Below, piece after piece: positions 25,551 through 34,718 of a DNA stretch of 64,000 nt (position 1 is the stretch's first letter; each line of letters starts with the position of its first letter). The position numbers were made by a program, and so were the translations under genes. Source of the DNA: Bacteroidota bacterium (GTDB lineage Bacteria; Bacteroidota; Bacteroidia; Bacteroidales; Prolixibacteraceae); assembly GCA_024278975.1 (NCBI GenBank), contig JAJRSD010000031.1, positions 99,855-163,854 of the forward strand, given 5' to 3'. Below the pieces are notes generated by a model. It did no database searches, was not told the origin of the DNA, and worked only from the letters and a program-made list of their open reading frames with translations.

Positions 25551-26276
25551 ATGACTACAATTGAAGCAACTATTATTGCAGGTAAGAAAAACCTGAAAAA
25601 GTATGGGACTGCTAATGTTAAAATTCGAATAACCCATTTACGTAACGCAATTTTCACTAAAACATATTTATTTGTAAACTCTTCCGATTTTAAAATAAGT
25701 GAAGGTCTAATAAAAAAAGGCCCAAACAAAAAATATGTAAATCTTCGTATTGCAAACAAACCACAGGAGACAAATATCCCCATGATTAACGAGCTGGTAC
25801 AGCAATTCAATAACTATTACAAAGAACACCCCACAAAAGAGATAATCTATTTTCGCGACAGATACGGAGATTCCAGACAACCAAATGTAAAAAACTCAAG
25901 TTCGTTTAATCACCAGGCAATTGAGCAGTTAGAGAAATTTGGATGGAAAGTAATTCCGAAGTCGCACAGGGGAATGGAACCACCGCAACATGATAAATAT
26001 CTGCTGTGGGTAAACATTCTCAAAGGGAACGACAAACGGTTTCCGACTGTTATTTTTAATGGTAAAAAATGTAAGTACTCGCTTATTTCTATGAATAACA
26101 CTAAAGTTATTGAGAGGCGTGGTAAGTTTCAAAAAGATAAAAGTTCGGAGCGTAGTAAAAAGATTTTACCCGAAGAGGCTACTCACTTCTCTGATGCCGT
26201 TGATAAACGGATATGGACTAAATACGGAGAGCTTTTAATGCGGTATAATTCTACTTTTGTCGATGTTAGGTTGTAA
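25551..26276 (+). CDS. Protein with integrase arm-binding-like N-terminus, function unknown
   Basis: I start this at the ATG of MTTIEATIIAGKKNLKKYG (241 residues); the frame is open 36 codons further upstream, but that part overlaps the tRNA-Trp terminator and lacks protein character. Residues 1-75 (TTIEATI, GTANVKIRITHLRN, IFTKTYLFVNSSDFKISEGL) resemble the N-terminal arm-type DNA-binding domain of Bacteroidetes tyrosine recombinases, but no catalytic R...HxxR...Y domain follows. The C-terminal half (QLEKFGWKVIPKSHRGMEPP) is unrecognised and basic. It may be a DNA-binding accessory or a remnant of an element integrated at tRNA-Trp (inference). Confidence 0.5.
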   Translation: MTTIEATIIAGKKNLKKYGTANVKIRITHLRNAIFTKTYLFVNSSDFKISEGLIKKGPNKKYVNLRIANKPQETNIPMINELVQQFNNYYKEHPTKEIIYFRDRYGDSRQPNVKNSSSFNHQAIEQLEKFGWKVIPKSHRGMEPPQHDKYLLWVNILKGNDKRFPTVIFNGKKCKYSLISMNNTKVIERRGKFQKDKSSERSKKILPEEATHFSDAVDKRIWTKYGELLMRYNSTFVDVRL

Positions 26277-26394
26277 ATCTTAATTGGTCTGGTTAAAAAC
26301 AAAAAACCATTAATAACACACAGTAAGGATATTATTATTTTTTTTACATAACTAATGCTGCAACAAATGCAATTAATAATAGTGATTTCATAAT

Positions 26395-28854
26395 TTAGTT
26401 TTTTATAATTTTTTGTGTAATGGTGTTTAAATCTGCATCAGTAATAGAAGCAATATAAATACCCGGTTTAATATCAGGTAGGTTTATTTGTAATTTAGGG
26501 TTGAATAGCGAATCGTATTTTGTTTCGCGATAAACAGTTTTTCCAACCAAATCGGTAATCATAATTTCTACTTTCGAAGAATTTGATAGTTTAGAGCAGT
26601 CGATAAACAGACTATTTGTAAACGGATTTGGATAAATTTTCACATCGTTAACATCGGCAATCTTATCGCAACTTGTATTCAACATTTGAATATTTAAATT
26701 GTCGATTGCCCAGCCCCAGCCGGTTACAGACTTGTCTGATGCCAATCTAAAACGAAAAATAACTGTATCGCCGGCTGCGAAATATTTATTGTCGGTAAGG
26801 TTTATTGAGTTCTCCCAAAACATATTTTTATGTCCGGTAGCACTCGAAGTACTACTTTTCAACGTACTCGAAAACTTAGATTCCCACTCTTCGTTTACTC
26901 TCGAATCGTAACCATCAACAAATGGTTGCCACGTTTTACCATTGTCTTTACTTCCCTCAATTATAACAAAATCACAAAAATCTTTGTCGGTAAAATTAGC
27001 TCCAACATTACCCGGCTCCACTAACACAACCTCATCAAATTTCATAATTCCGTTCTCTTTTAATATTATCGGAGTATTTAGTTGTGCAATCAGATTATAT
27101 CTTTCGTTAGTAATATTCGATTGCTGATAAGGATGATTTGTATGAAGATTCCCATCAGAAAAACCGGCAGGGGTTGTAACTTCAAAATCAGTGGATATAA
27201 TATTGTTTGATACAGAATTAAAATCGGTATAAAAACCTGATGCCGGTGCTTTAGGTTCAAAAATATTTACTTTATAGAATCCTTTCATAGGCATAAACTT
27301 TTTATTATTTCTCTCCGATTCGTCAACAGCAACAATTCTGTATTCAAGTTTATCACTGCTTGTCAGATGTGCCGGTAAATTCAATTTACCACAATATACA
27401 TCATTAGTTTGGCAATTTAGCTGAATTGATTTCTGAGCAACATTATTAATTTTGTATTCAACAATTACCGAACTAATACCTGTATTATCGCTTGCGGTAG
27501 CCGAAAAACGAATCTCAGGATTAATGTTGGAAATAATTTTTGTGGGATTATGATGTAATATTGGAGAATAATAATCAGGTCCGATTTTAAATTTCAATAC
27601 TTTTTTAGTTGCTTTCGACGGATAAGTTAAAATCTTATTATCAGAAGTTACCGCATCGAAATAGTACTGAACTTTACCCAAATAAAAGTTAAGCGGAATA
27701 CTACCTTCAAATATTTTTTCGGCACTGTTATATGTTAGTGTTACCGAATCTTTTGTTAAAAAACGATCTGTGGAAAAAATAACCTGAACTTTAGAACAAT
27801 CGACTTGTAAACTTCCAATAAATTTTGTTTGAACCGGAAGATTTGCAACAGCCTTTCCATAATCCTTAATTTCTTTAAGTGCAAATGGAATTGCATTCCA
27901 CCCGATTTCAGAAAAAATATGAAAGATATTTTCGCCCGGAGTATGAATTGCTTCACCTTTTTTAATTGACGAACTCATTAGTTCGCGTTTCGAGTTTGAA
28001 CATGTTGAAGTGTTTTTTAAATGATAAATACTTACTCCACTATTCCATTTTGAAGGAGCATATATTTCGGCTTTCGTAAAGTTACAATCATCGACACAAG
28101 TAAAATTCAGATTATTTGAAGTCAACTGTTGTAGTAATTGAGATGAAGGACTAGGAAAATAAGAGTTGTCAGATATTCTTTGGTTTTGCAAATTGAAAAT
28201 AAAATAATCGTAAATACTCGGATTGTTTCCCGGAGTATTAATTTTGCCCAATCCATCTTCAACATTTAAGAATCCCGATATTCCAAGTCCGTGGGTAATC
28301 TCGTGTAAAACAACAGTTACAAAATCGTATTTAGTGCGTGGAGTGTTACCATCGCTACCAAAATACCATGGTCTTTTACTATCGAAACTACAAACAATAT
28401 CAGCATCTTTTTCATCGTTCCACGCTTTTCCTGATAGCTTTTCAACTAAAGCAACCGGATAATATACATTAGGAACAATTGCCGAATTAAAATCTTTATG
28501 AAAAGAAGATGAGCCACCCTTAGCCAAAATGTTTCCATCTAAAGACTCCCATGTTGCCGAAATTACAATCGGAACAGTTGATGAGATATTTTGCTCGTAG
28601 ATAGATACCGCATACTCAAATGCTTTCTTTGCTTCTTCGGGGAAATTAACATAATTAACAACTATGTTGCATTTCGCCGATTTCGCCGATTTTAACAGAA
28701 ACGAATCGGGCGGCGGAGTAAACGATTCGTTTATTTCGTCTGAGGCAATGTCAATGGGAATGTATCCCTTTATCTCATTTACTAATTCCTGCTTTTGTCC
28801 TGCAGCATTGCCAATGGCAACAATACATAAGAACGAGATGAGCGTCCATTTCAT
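26395..28854 (-). CDS. Secreted zinc-metalloprotease-like protein with T9SS sorting domain
   Basis: An 819-residue exported protein. The signal peptide ends near AIGNAAGQ. Residues about 185-200 contain VTVVLHEITHGLGISGF, an HExxHxxGxxG zinc site typical of metzincin-like proteases, with the region before it resembling a propeptide or catalytic domain. Two beta-sandwich segments (about 440-530) and a carbohydrate-binding-like jelly roll (about 560-720, with WGWAIDNLNIQ) follow. The C-terminus (VKIYPNPFTNSLFIDCSKL ... KPGIYIASI ... KIIKN) is a type A T9SS sorting domain. It probably degrades or binds extracellular protein; its target is unknown. It stands alone. Confidence 0.83.
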   Translation of the reverse strand: MKWTLISFLCIVAIGNAAGQKQELVNEIKGYIPIDIASDEINESFTPPPDSFLLKSAKSAKCNIVVNYVNFPEEAKKAFEYAVSIYEQNISSTVPIVISATWESLDGNILAKGGSSSFHKDFNSAIVPNVYYPVALVEKLSGKAWNDEKDADIVCSFDSKRPWYFGSDGNTPRTKYDFVTVVLHEITHGLGISGFLNVEDGLGKINTPGNNPSIYDYFIFNLQNQRISDNSYFPSPSSQLLQQLTSNNLNFTCVDDCNFTKAEIYAPSKWNSGVSIYHLKNTSTCSNSKRELMSSSIKKGEAIHTPGENIFHIFSEIGWNAIPFALKEIKDYGKAVANLPVQTKFIGSLQVDCSKVQVIFSTDRFLTKDSVTLTYNSAEKIFEGSIPLNFYLGKVQYYFDAVTSDNKILTYPSKATKKVLKFKIGPDYYSPILHHNPTKIISNINPEIRFSATASDNTGISSVIVEYKINNVAQKSIQLNCQTNDVYCGKLNLPAHLTSSDKLEYRIVAVDESERNNKKFMPMKGFYKVNIFEPKAPASGFYTDFNSVSNNIISTDFEVTTPAGFSDGNLHTNHPYQQSNITNERYNLIAQLNTPIILKENGIMKFDEVVLVEPGNVGANFTDKDFCDFVIIEGSKDNGKTWQPFVDGYDSRVNEEWESKFSSTLKSSTSSATGHKNMFWENSINLTDNKYFAAGDTVIFRFRLASDKSVTGWGWAIDNLNIQMLNTSCDKIADVNDVKIYPNPFTNSLFIDCSKLSNSSKVEIMITDLVGKTVYRETKYDSLFNPKLQINLPDIKPGIYIASITDADLNTITQKIIKN

Positions 28855-29430
28855 TTTCGTTCATTTAATGATTTATAATCAGTACAAAAATAAAGAGGAG
28901 TCAGGAAAAAAATGTGCAGTTTTAGGCTGAAAGTAGATGTTAAAATAGCTGATTTTAGGAAGGATTTTATCCTGATTCCCGAGTTTGAAATTAGTATAAG
29001 GAATCAGTAAGTTGGTAAAATATTTTCCTCTATCTAACAATATAAAACGTATTTCCATTACCAATTACAACCTGTTAACAATCGAAAGAATAATTAATAA
29101 GATGATTAAATAATTTGCGTTATTTCAATTTATTAATGGTTAATTGCTACCCTAAAATAAAACTCAGTGAAAAAGTAAATTTGAAATTGAATTTGCTGAA
29201 AATTTAGCTACTTGCTAATTGACTTTTTAGTTTTTATCCTGATTTAATGGGTTTGTAATAATTAAATCAGCGGGTTCGTAAAAACCTATTTTATCAATAT
29301 AATTTAACTGGGCTCTCTGCCTCAATTCCATTTTGTTAGTAAGTGTTCTTGACTCTCGTTTTGCGTTCAAACAAAAGGGGGCCTCTAAAACTTAAACACT
29401 TGTATATCAGTTAAATAAATTGTATTTTAG
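28855..29430. other. Intergenic region left of the IS remnant
   Basis: There is no convincing gene here. It contains a perfect 10-bp inverted repeat (CTGATTTAAT at 29239-29248 with ATTAAATCAG at 29261-29270), which is a hairpin without a T-run. From about 29377 (GGGGGCCTCTAAAACTT) the sequence probably belongs to the left end of the IS5-type element; I could not confirm a matching right terminal repeat. Confidence 0.5.
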
Positions 29431-30310
29431 ATGAGATTAGTAATAAAAGATACGATGTATGAAAAACAAGGAAATAAAGGATTATTTGACAAAGAATTTA
29501 CGATACAAAAATTATCGAAAATAGGGAATCCATTGGATAAGATAAGTAAAGTAATTGATTATGAAATGTTTCGAGAATTATTAGAATCAGCATTATTAAA
29601 TACCGAAAAAAAGAGTAATGCAGGAGCAAAACCTTATGGTGTAGTAATGCTATTTAAAATTATTATTTTACAACATTATTATGGACTAGGTGATCAGCAA
29701 GTAGAATATCAAATATTAGACAGATTAAGTTTCAAAACATTTTTAGATTTATCATCAGGCGATAAAATACCAGACGAAAAAACAATTTGGTCGTTTAGAG
29801 AAAGATTAACCAATCAAAATCTTGTATAAGAGCTATTTACAATGTTTTAAAGGTTTATAGCAGAAAAACAATTAATATTCAATCAAGGGCAATTAATAGA
29901 TGCAAGTTTTACTGTAGCTACACGCCAACGCAATAGCAGAGATGAAAACAAAAAGAAGGCAAAGGCGATGAATTATGGAATGACAAACCACACAAGAAGA
30001 GCTACAAAGATATTGATGCACGTTGGACAATAAAAAACGGGGAGAAATTTTACGGATATAAAAACCATGCAAAGGTTGATAATAAAGGGAAATTCATAAA
30101 GAAATATACCATAACAGATGCTTCTGTTCACGATTCTCAGGCATTAGATGATTTATTAGACGAAGAAGATAAAAGACAAGATATATATGCCGATAGTGCA
30201 GATACAGGTGAAAACAAAGAAAAAACCATTACCAAATACAAAATGAATAATAAAGTTCACGAAAAAGGATATTGAAACAGAAACAAATCATTGACTGAAG
30301 AACAAAAAGC
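29431..30310 (+). pseudogene. IS5-family transposase, decayed
   Basis: The first frame (29431-29829) gives 132 residues with the IS5 N-terminal helix-turn-helix region (LFKIIILQHYYGLGDQQVEYQ, DEKTIWSFRERL). The frame then carries two nonsense codons (at NLV-stop and MF-stop), continues with LIFNQGQLIDASFTVATRQR (first catalytic Asp), shifts by one base near 29955, runs on with GDELWNDKPHKKS and DIYADSADTGEN (second Asp region), and meets another stop after VHEKGY. The third catalytic residue and the right end are missing. It is thus an inactive, truncated insertion sequence. Confidence 0.85.
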
Positions 30311-30679
30311 AGCCCGTTTTACAGCAACTTCTCAAAAGAGATAAAAAAGATGCCTAAAATTTATTTTACCGATTTAGGATTGAGAAATTTCTTTGCTAAA
30401 AATTTCGAGCCCATAGCATTAAGAACAGACAAAGGCAACTTATTTGAAAATTTTGTGTTTCGGCGTTTTTACGACAAATACGATGAGATGGATATTCAAT
30501 TTTGGCTAACACAAAAAAAACACGAAGTAGATTTTATTATTAACAGACAAAAAGCTTATGAAGTTAAGTTTTCAGAAAATCAATTCAACCCAAAGAAGTA
30601 CTAATATTTTACCGATAAATATCCCGGTATTAATTTACAACTGATACATTATAACAATGTAAATAAGATAGAATTATAG
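30311..30679 (+). pseudogene. C-terminal fragment of a DUF4143 AAA-type ATPase
   Basis: From about 30311 the frame reads SPFYSNFSKEIKKMPKIYFTDLGLRNF, then LFENFVFRRFYDK, FWLTQKKHEVDFII and the EVKFS stretch, which is the C-terminal DUF4143 domain of archaeal-type ATPases common in Bacteroidota. A TAA at 30602 interrupts it in frame, followed by YFTDKYPGINLQLIHY and a stop at 30677-30679. The N-terminal ATPase part is gone and the fragment begins directly at the broken IS5 remnant, so a deletion or transposition joined the two. Confidence 0.8.
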
Positions 30680-31055
30680 GACTATCGCATTGCTCAGTAC
30701 GGTATTTGCAGGATCGCATTATTACAATACAGATATTTTGCACGATATTTCGCACTATCCGGAACAGGACTGCCAATTTACTATGTCCCATATAGACAGG
30801 ACTGCTGCTGTGTGCGCCTGTATGTCGCAGTGTGCGCTCGTTACAGATGTTTTGACAGCAGTTTAACGGTGGTTTGTTCGTGGTGTGCCACTTGTCATAT
30901 TTCATGCGAAAATGCGAAAAATCGTGCAAAACGGAATGGGGCGGGCTTGGGTACTTTCGTATTAAAAAACGTAGTTTTTTAAAATTTCCTTTCTTTTTAT
31001 CTGGCAATCAGATGTTTATAAATTCTTTTGTGAGAAAATGAGGAAAGATGGCGAC

Positions 31056-31083
31056 CCACTTTTTTCTACGCAGAAAAAAGTGG
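31056..31083. repeat. Perfect 12-bp inverted repeat
   Basis: CCACTTTTTTCT and AGAAAAAAGTGG flank a 4-base loop (ACGC). The stem is perfect and carries no T-run outside it, so it is an inverted repeat rather than a clear terminator. Confidence 0.8.
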
Positions 31084-31514
31084 ACAAAAAAGGCGGCACA
31101 AATTCAATTTTTAACGCTGTAATTTTTTGTTAACATGGCGAAATTATTGCTAAATTGGATTTGAATGGAACTTACATGAAGGAAACTATGTTTTATAGGT
31201 CTTAGCACAGATATTTTTCATCATTCTGTTGCTATGCTATCATAATATTGTTTAATTCATCTGTTATATCATGATATAATAATTTGCATTTATTTTTTTC
31301 ATTATATGTTTCAATAATTTGATGTGCAATGTGTGTATGGGTAAAAACACTTAATTTTCATCCTCGTAAATATTGCAACACCTGTTTTTATGAGTGGCAT
31401 TACTAAAATAAGTGAAAATATTTACTAATCAAACGCCATGGAAGTTTCTCTTACACAGTTGGCTGGTTATTTTATTAACAATTTAATTGCGGATTTAATG
31501 GAACTGTAAAAAGA

Positions 31515-31537
31515 TTCCCGGGAAAAATTCCCGGGAA
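31515..31537. repeat. Pair of TTCCCGGGAA palindromes
   Basis: Two identical 10-bp palindromes separated by AAA, about 360 bases upstream of the sensor kinase gene. They are self-complementary individually and together (stem 10, loop 3). They could be an operator or a short hairpin; nothing more can be said. Confidence 0.65.
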
Positions 31538-31898
31538 GCATACAAAAATTGAAAAGTAACTTCTATTTTATAATCTTAATCGGGTTTGAAATCTATTGTA
31601 AAGTTAGTTGACAGGTATATAAAATAGCAAGTTTTTTTTCTGATACTACTTGTCTTTTTAACCTAAAATAATTGTCGTAACTGATTAGAGTGTTGTAGGT
31701 AATTGTTTCATTTTTTGGTGGGAGAATACCCATCAAGGACAGACAAAATCTGCTTTGTTTGTCAGCCTCTTTTGACAGGTTATAAAAATTACTCAAAACA
31801 GTTTATATGAATTGGATGTATGATAAAAATTGATTTACTTTAAAGTAAAAATATAAATTCGACATAAAACAGTTTATTTCTAACAAAGAGATAATGAG

Positions 31899-34247
31899 AT
31901 GAAACTATTTTCAATTAAAAAAATAAGAACCCGTTTTACAATGTGGTTTCTCCTGTTATCAATTGTGCCATTATTTAGCGTATTAACAATCACCTATTTT
32001 TGGCAAACTACCATAATCAAAAATCAAGCATCTAAAAAACTTATTGCCATACGTAACCTGAAAGTTGATCAGTTAGAAAATTGGTTATTTGAAAGAAAAG
32101 GAGATATGCTAACAATTTCAAGAGACAACGAGTTAACGGATTTGGAGTACATAAAGCAGAAAACACACTCAGGACAAAATGATAAATTGATTTTGGATAA
32201 CTGTAGGCAAATTCTATATCGCTATAAAAATAATTATCCAGTTTACGAAGAAATATTTATCATTAACCCACGCAATGGTCAAATATTAATTTCTACCGAA
32301 AAGGATAGGGAAGGGATGGATGTGGCAAAAAAGGAATATTTTATTAATGCTATGCATTCGCAGAAACTTGAACTAAGCAACATATATGTTTCTAAAGCTT
32401 CGTCGAATAACTACTCAATGGCCTATTCTATCCCTATATTTTGCTCGCAACACTCGGGAGAACACATTGTAGGTATTCTTGTGGCACGCATCAATTTAAA
32501 AAAATCGTTGTACAAGATACTTCTCAACAGGATTGGTTTGGGCGAAACAGGAGAAACACTAATTGTTAACAAAGATGTTGTCGCTTTAAACCAACTTCGC
32601 TGGCATGTTAATGCACCTTTAAAGTTACAAATATCGGCTAACCCTGCGGTAAATGCAGCGGCAGGAAAGACCGGTATCGAAATAACTCCCGATTATCGCA
32701 ACCAAGAAGTACTGGCAGCTTACACCTATATTCCTGAAACAAAATGGGGGTTTATTTGCAAACAGGATATTGCCGAGTTATATGCTCCCATATACAGGAT
32801 GTTATTTAATTTTATTGTGTTATTTATTGCTGTAATAATCATCGTTTTTTTTATAGGTTCTATTGTTAGTATATCGGTAACGAAACCAATTGTTAAATTA
32901 AATCACACTGTACGGAAAATAAATGCCGGTAATCTATCAGCCAGAATTACGGTTAAGTCGCATGATGAAGTTGGCGAGTTAGGCTTGGCTTTTAATACTA
33001 TGACCGAGACTATCGAATCGAAGATAAAAATACAAAATGAGATAAATAATATTTCTGAAACTATCATCACACCTACATCACTGCACGAATTTAATGTCTC
33101 GCTACTTAAAAAACTGATGGATATTACAGGAGCCAATATTAGTATTTTTTACATTTTAAATGAAACAACAACAGAATACGAACCTTTAGTATCTTTTGGC
33201 ACAGATACTGAACTATTAAAAACTTTTAATGGCAATAAACCCGATAGTGAATTTAAAAATACGTTGGCTGAAAAGAGGATTTGTTTTATGAATACTATTC
33301 CTGAAGATACAATTTTAAAATATAAAGCTATAGCCAATGAAACTATTCCTAAAGAGATTATTAATATCCCAATAATTATAGATAACCGGCAGGTAAAAGG
33401 ATTAATTTCCCTTGTAAATGTAAATAAATTCAACAAAGGGTCATTGGTGGTTATCAAACAGTCGTGGCAATCTATTAATATCTCCTTTTCAAATTTATTA
33501 TCGAACGAGCGAGTACAAATAATGTCAGAGAGTTTGCTAAAATCTAATGAACAACTTCATATCGCCAATACTAACTTGGAATCTTTTGCATATTCGGTAT
33601 CTCATGACCTAAAAGCCCCCTTACGTGCAATTAGCCAATTATCGTACTGGATTTCTGAGGATTATAAAGATATTTTGAGGGATGACGGGAAAGAACAGTT
33701 AAGCTTATTGGTTAGTCGTGTACAAAGAATGGATGCACTGATTGACGGTATCTTGCAATATTCAAGAATAGACAGGAGAAATGAAGAAAAGAAACCCATC
33801 AATTTTAACGTATTGGTAAAACAGGTTATAGATAATCTGGTTCTACCCGAAAACATAGAAATTAACATAGTTAATGTTTTGCCAGAGTATTCTGGCGACG
33901 AAATCCGTTTTATTCAGGTATTTCAAAACCTTATTAGCAATTCGATAAAGTTCTCAGACAAACCTAAAGGGAAAATTAACATTGCTTGTAGCGATGAAGG
34001 AGAAAATTGGAGATTTAGCGTGGAAGATAATGGTCCGGGGATTGAAAAAAAATATCAAGAAAGGGTATTTAGAATTTTTGAAACATTAAGTACCCGCGAT
34101 ACAACTCAAGGTTCAGGGTTAGGGTTGGCCTTGGTAAAAAAAATAATTAATTACTACAAGGGTAGAATATGGATTAAGTCAACGATGGGAAAAGGGACAA
34201 CATTCTTCTTTACCTTACCTAAAAAAGATATAAATAAAGATAAATAA
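31899..34247 (+). CDS. Membrane sensor histidine kinase (Cache-HAMP-GAF-HisKA-HATPase)
   Basis: A 782-residue sensor. A transmembrane helix (about 15-38), a periplasmic Cache-type sensor domain (about 40-295) and a second helix (about 300-325) lead into HAMP (VTKPIVKLNHTVRKINAGNLSARI ... DEVGELGLAFNTM). A GAF-like region (about 385-535) precedes the dimerisation domain with phospho-acceptor His569 in AYSVSHDLKAPLRAISQ and the ATP-binding domain (VFQNLISNSIKFSDKP, DNGPGIEKKYQERVF, GSGLGLALVKKI). The gene starts a three-gene signalling cluster with the receiver protein at 34298 and the hybrid kinase at 34719. Confidence 0.9.
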   Translation: MKLFSIKKIRTRFTMWFLLLSIVPLFSVLTITYFWQTTIIKNQASKKLIAIRNLKVDQLENWLFERKGDMLTISRDNELTDLEYIKQKTHSGQNDKLILDNCRQILYRYKNNYPVYEEIFIINPRNGQILISTEKDREGMDVAKKEYFINAMHSQKLELSNIYVSKASSNNYSMAYSIPIFCSQHSGEHIVGILVARINLKKSLYKILLNRIGLGETGETLIVNKDVVALNQLRWHVNAPLKLQISANPAVNAAAGKTGIEITPDYRNQEVLAAYTYIPETKWGFICKQDIAELYAPIYRMLFNFIVLFIAVIIIVFFIGSIVSISVTKPIVKLNHTVRKINAGNLSARITVKSHDEVGELGLAFNTMTETIESKIKIQNEINNISETIITPTSLHEFNVSLLKKLMDITGANISIFYILNETTTEYEPLVSFGTDTELLKTFNGNKPDSEFKNTLAEKRICFMNTIPEDTILKYKAIANETIPKEIINIPIIIDNRQVKGLISLVNVNKFNKGSLVVIKQSWQSINISFSNLLSNERVQIMSESLLKSNEQLHIANTNLESFAYSVSHDLKAPLRAISQLSYWISEDYKDILRDDGKEQLSLLVSRVQRMDALIDGILQYSRIDRRNEEKKPINFNVLVKQVIDNLVLPENIEINIVNVLPEYSGDEIRFIQVFQNLISNSIKFSDKPKGKINIACSDEGENWRFSVEDNGPGIEKKYQERVFRIFETLSTRDTTQGSGLGLALVKKIINYYKGRIWIKSTMGKGTTFFFTLPKKDINKDK

Positions 34248-34297
34248 ATATAGTAAGTTTTAATAACATAGAAACTTACATAAAAACGAGATATATT

Positions 34298-34708
34298 ATG
34301 GATAATAAAAAGCCAATTTTACTTGTAGAAGACGATAAGGTAGATGCCATGACAGTTGTTAGAGCTATAGAGGATCTTAAAATTAAAAATCCTATTATAG
34401 TTGTTGAAAATGGAGAAGAAGCCCTTGAACAATTAAGAAATAAAAACAATGAAAAACCGAACATAATCTTACTCGATTTAGATATGCCAAAAATGAATGG
34501 CATAGAGTTTCTGGAGATTGCCAAAAAAGATGAAAACATTAAAAGAATACCTGTAGTTATACTTACTACATCTAAAGAACAACAGGATAAAATAGAAAGT
34601 TTTAATCTTGGTGTAGCCGGCTATATGATTAAACCGGTTGATTATCGTCAGTTTGTAGAAGTTGTAAGAACTATACACTTATACTGGACTTTAAGCGAAC
34701 TCCCATAA
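34298..34708 (+). CDS. Single-domain response regulator (CheY/Rcp1-like)
   Basis: A 136-residue receiver domain alone: acidic pocket VEDDK, phospho-acceptor Asp60 in IILLDLDMPKMNG, Thr in VVILTTSKEQQD, and Lys in GYMIKPVDYRQF. It has no output domain. The TTSKEQQD and YMIKPVD segments are typical of Rcp1-like receivers that serve bacteriophytochrome-type kinases. It lies 50 bases after the sensor kinase and 10 bases before the hybrid kinase and probably relays phosphate between them (inference). Confidence 0.9.
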   Translation: MDNKKPILLVEDDKVDAMTVVRAIEDLKIKNPIIVVENGEEALEQLRNKNNEKPNIILLDLDMPKMNGIEFLEIAKKDENIKRIPVVILTTSKEQQDKIESFNLGVAGYMIKPVDYRQFVEVVRTIHLYWTLSELP

Positions 34709-34718
34709 AATTATAAAA

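Larger units (their letters stand above)
30680..31898. other. Long non-coding debris region
   Basis: No gene is supported in these 1.2 kb. The first 280 bases are visibly richer in G+C than the surroundings and suggest foreign or decayed DNA. The rest holds two marked palindromes (31056-31083 and 31515-31537) and A/T-rich DNA leading to the sensor kinase gene. The 125-codon minus-strand frame at 30630-31007 has no protein-like character. Confidence 0.5.

Noticed and set aside
26344..26391. Fifteen-codon minus-strand ORF (MKSLLLIAFVAALVM) just after the metalloprotease gene stop
   Set aside because: Hydrophobic but tiny, without a promoter or conserved neighbour; could not be supported as a gene.
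30630..31007. Minus-strand open frame of 125 codons in the G+C-rich patch
   Set aside because: Odd composition (His/Cys/Arg clusters), no neighbours in an operon and no recognisable motif; most likely chance.
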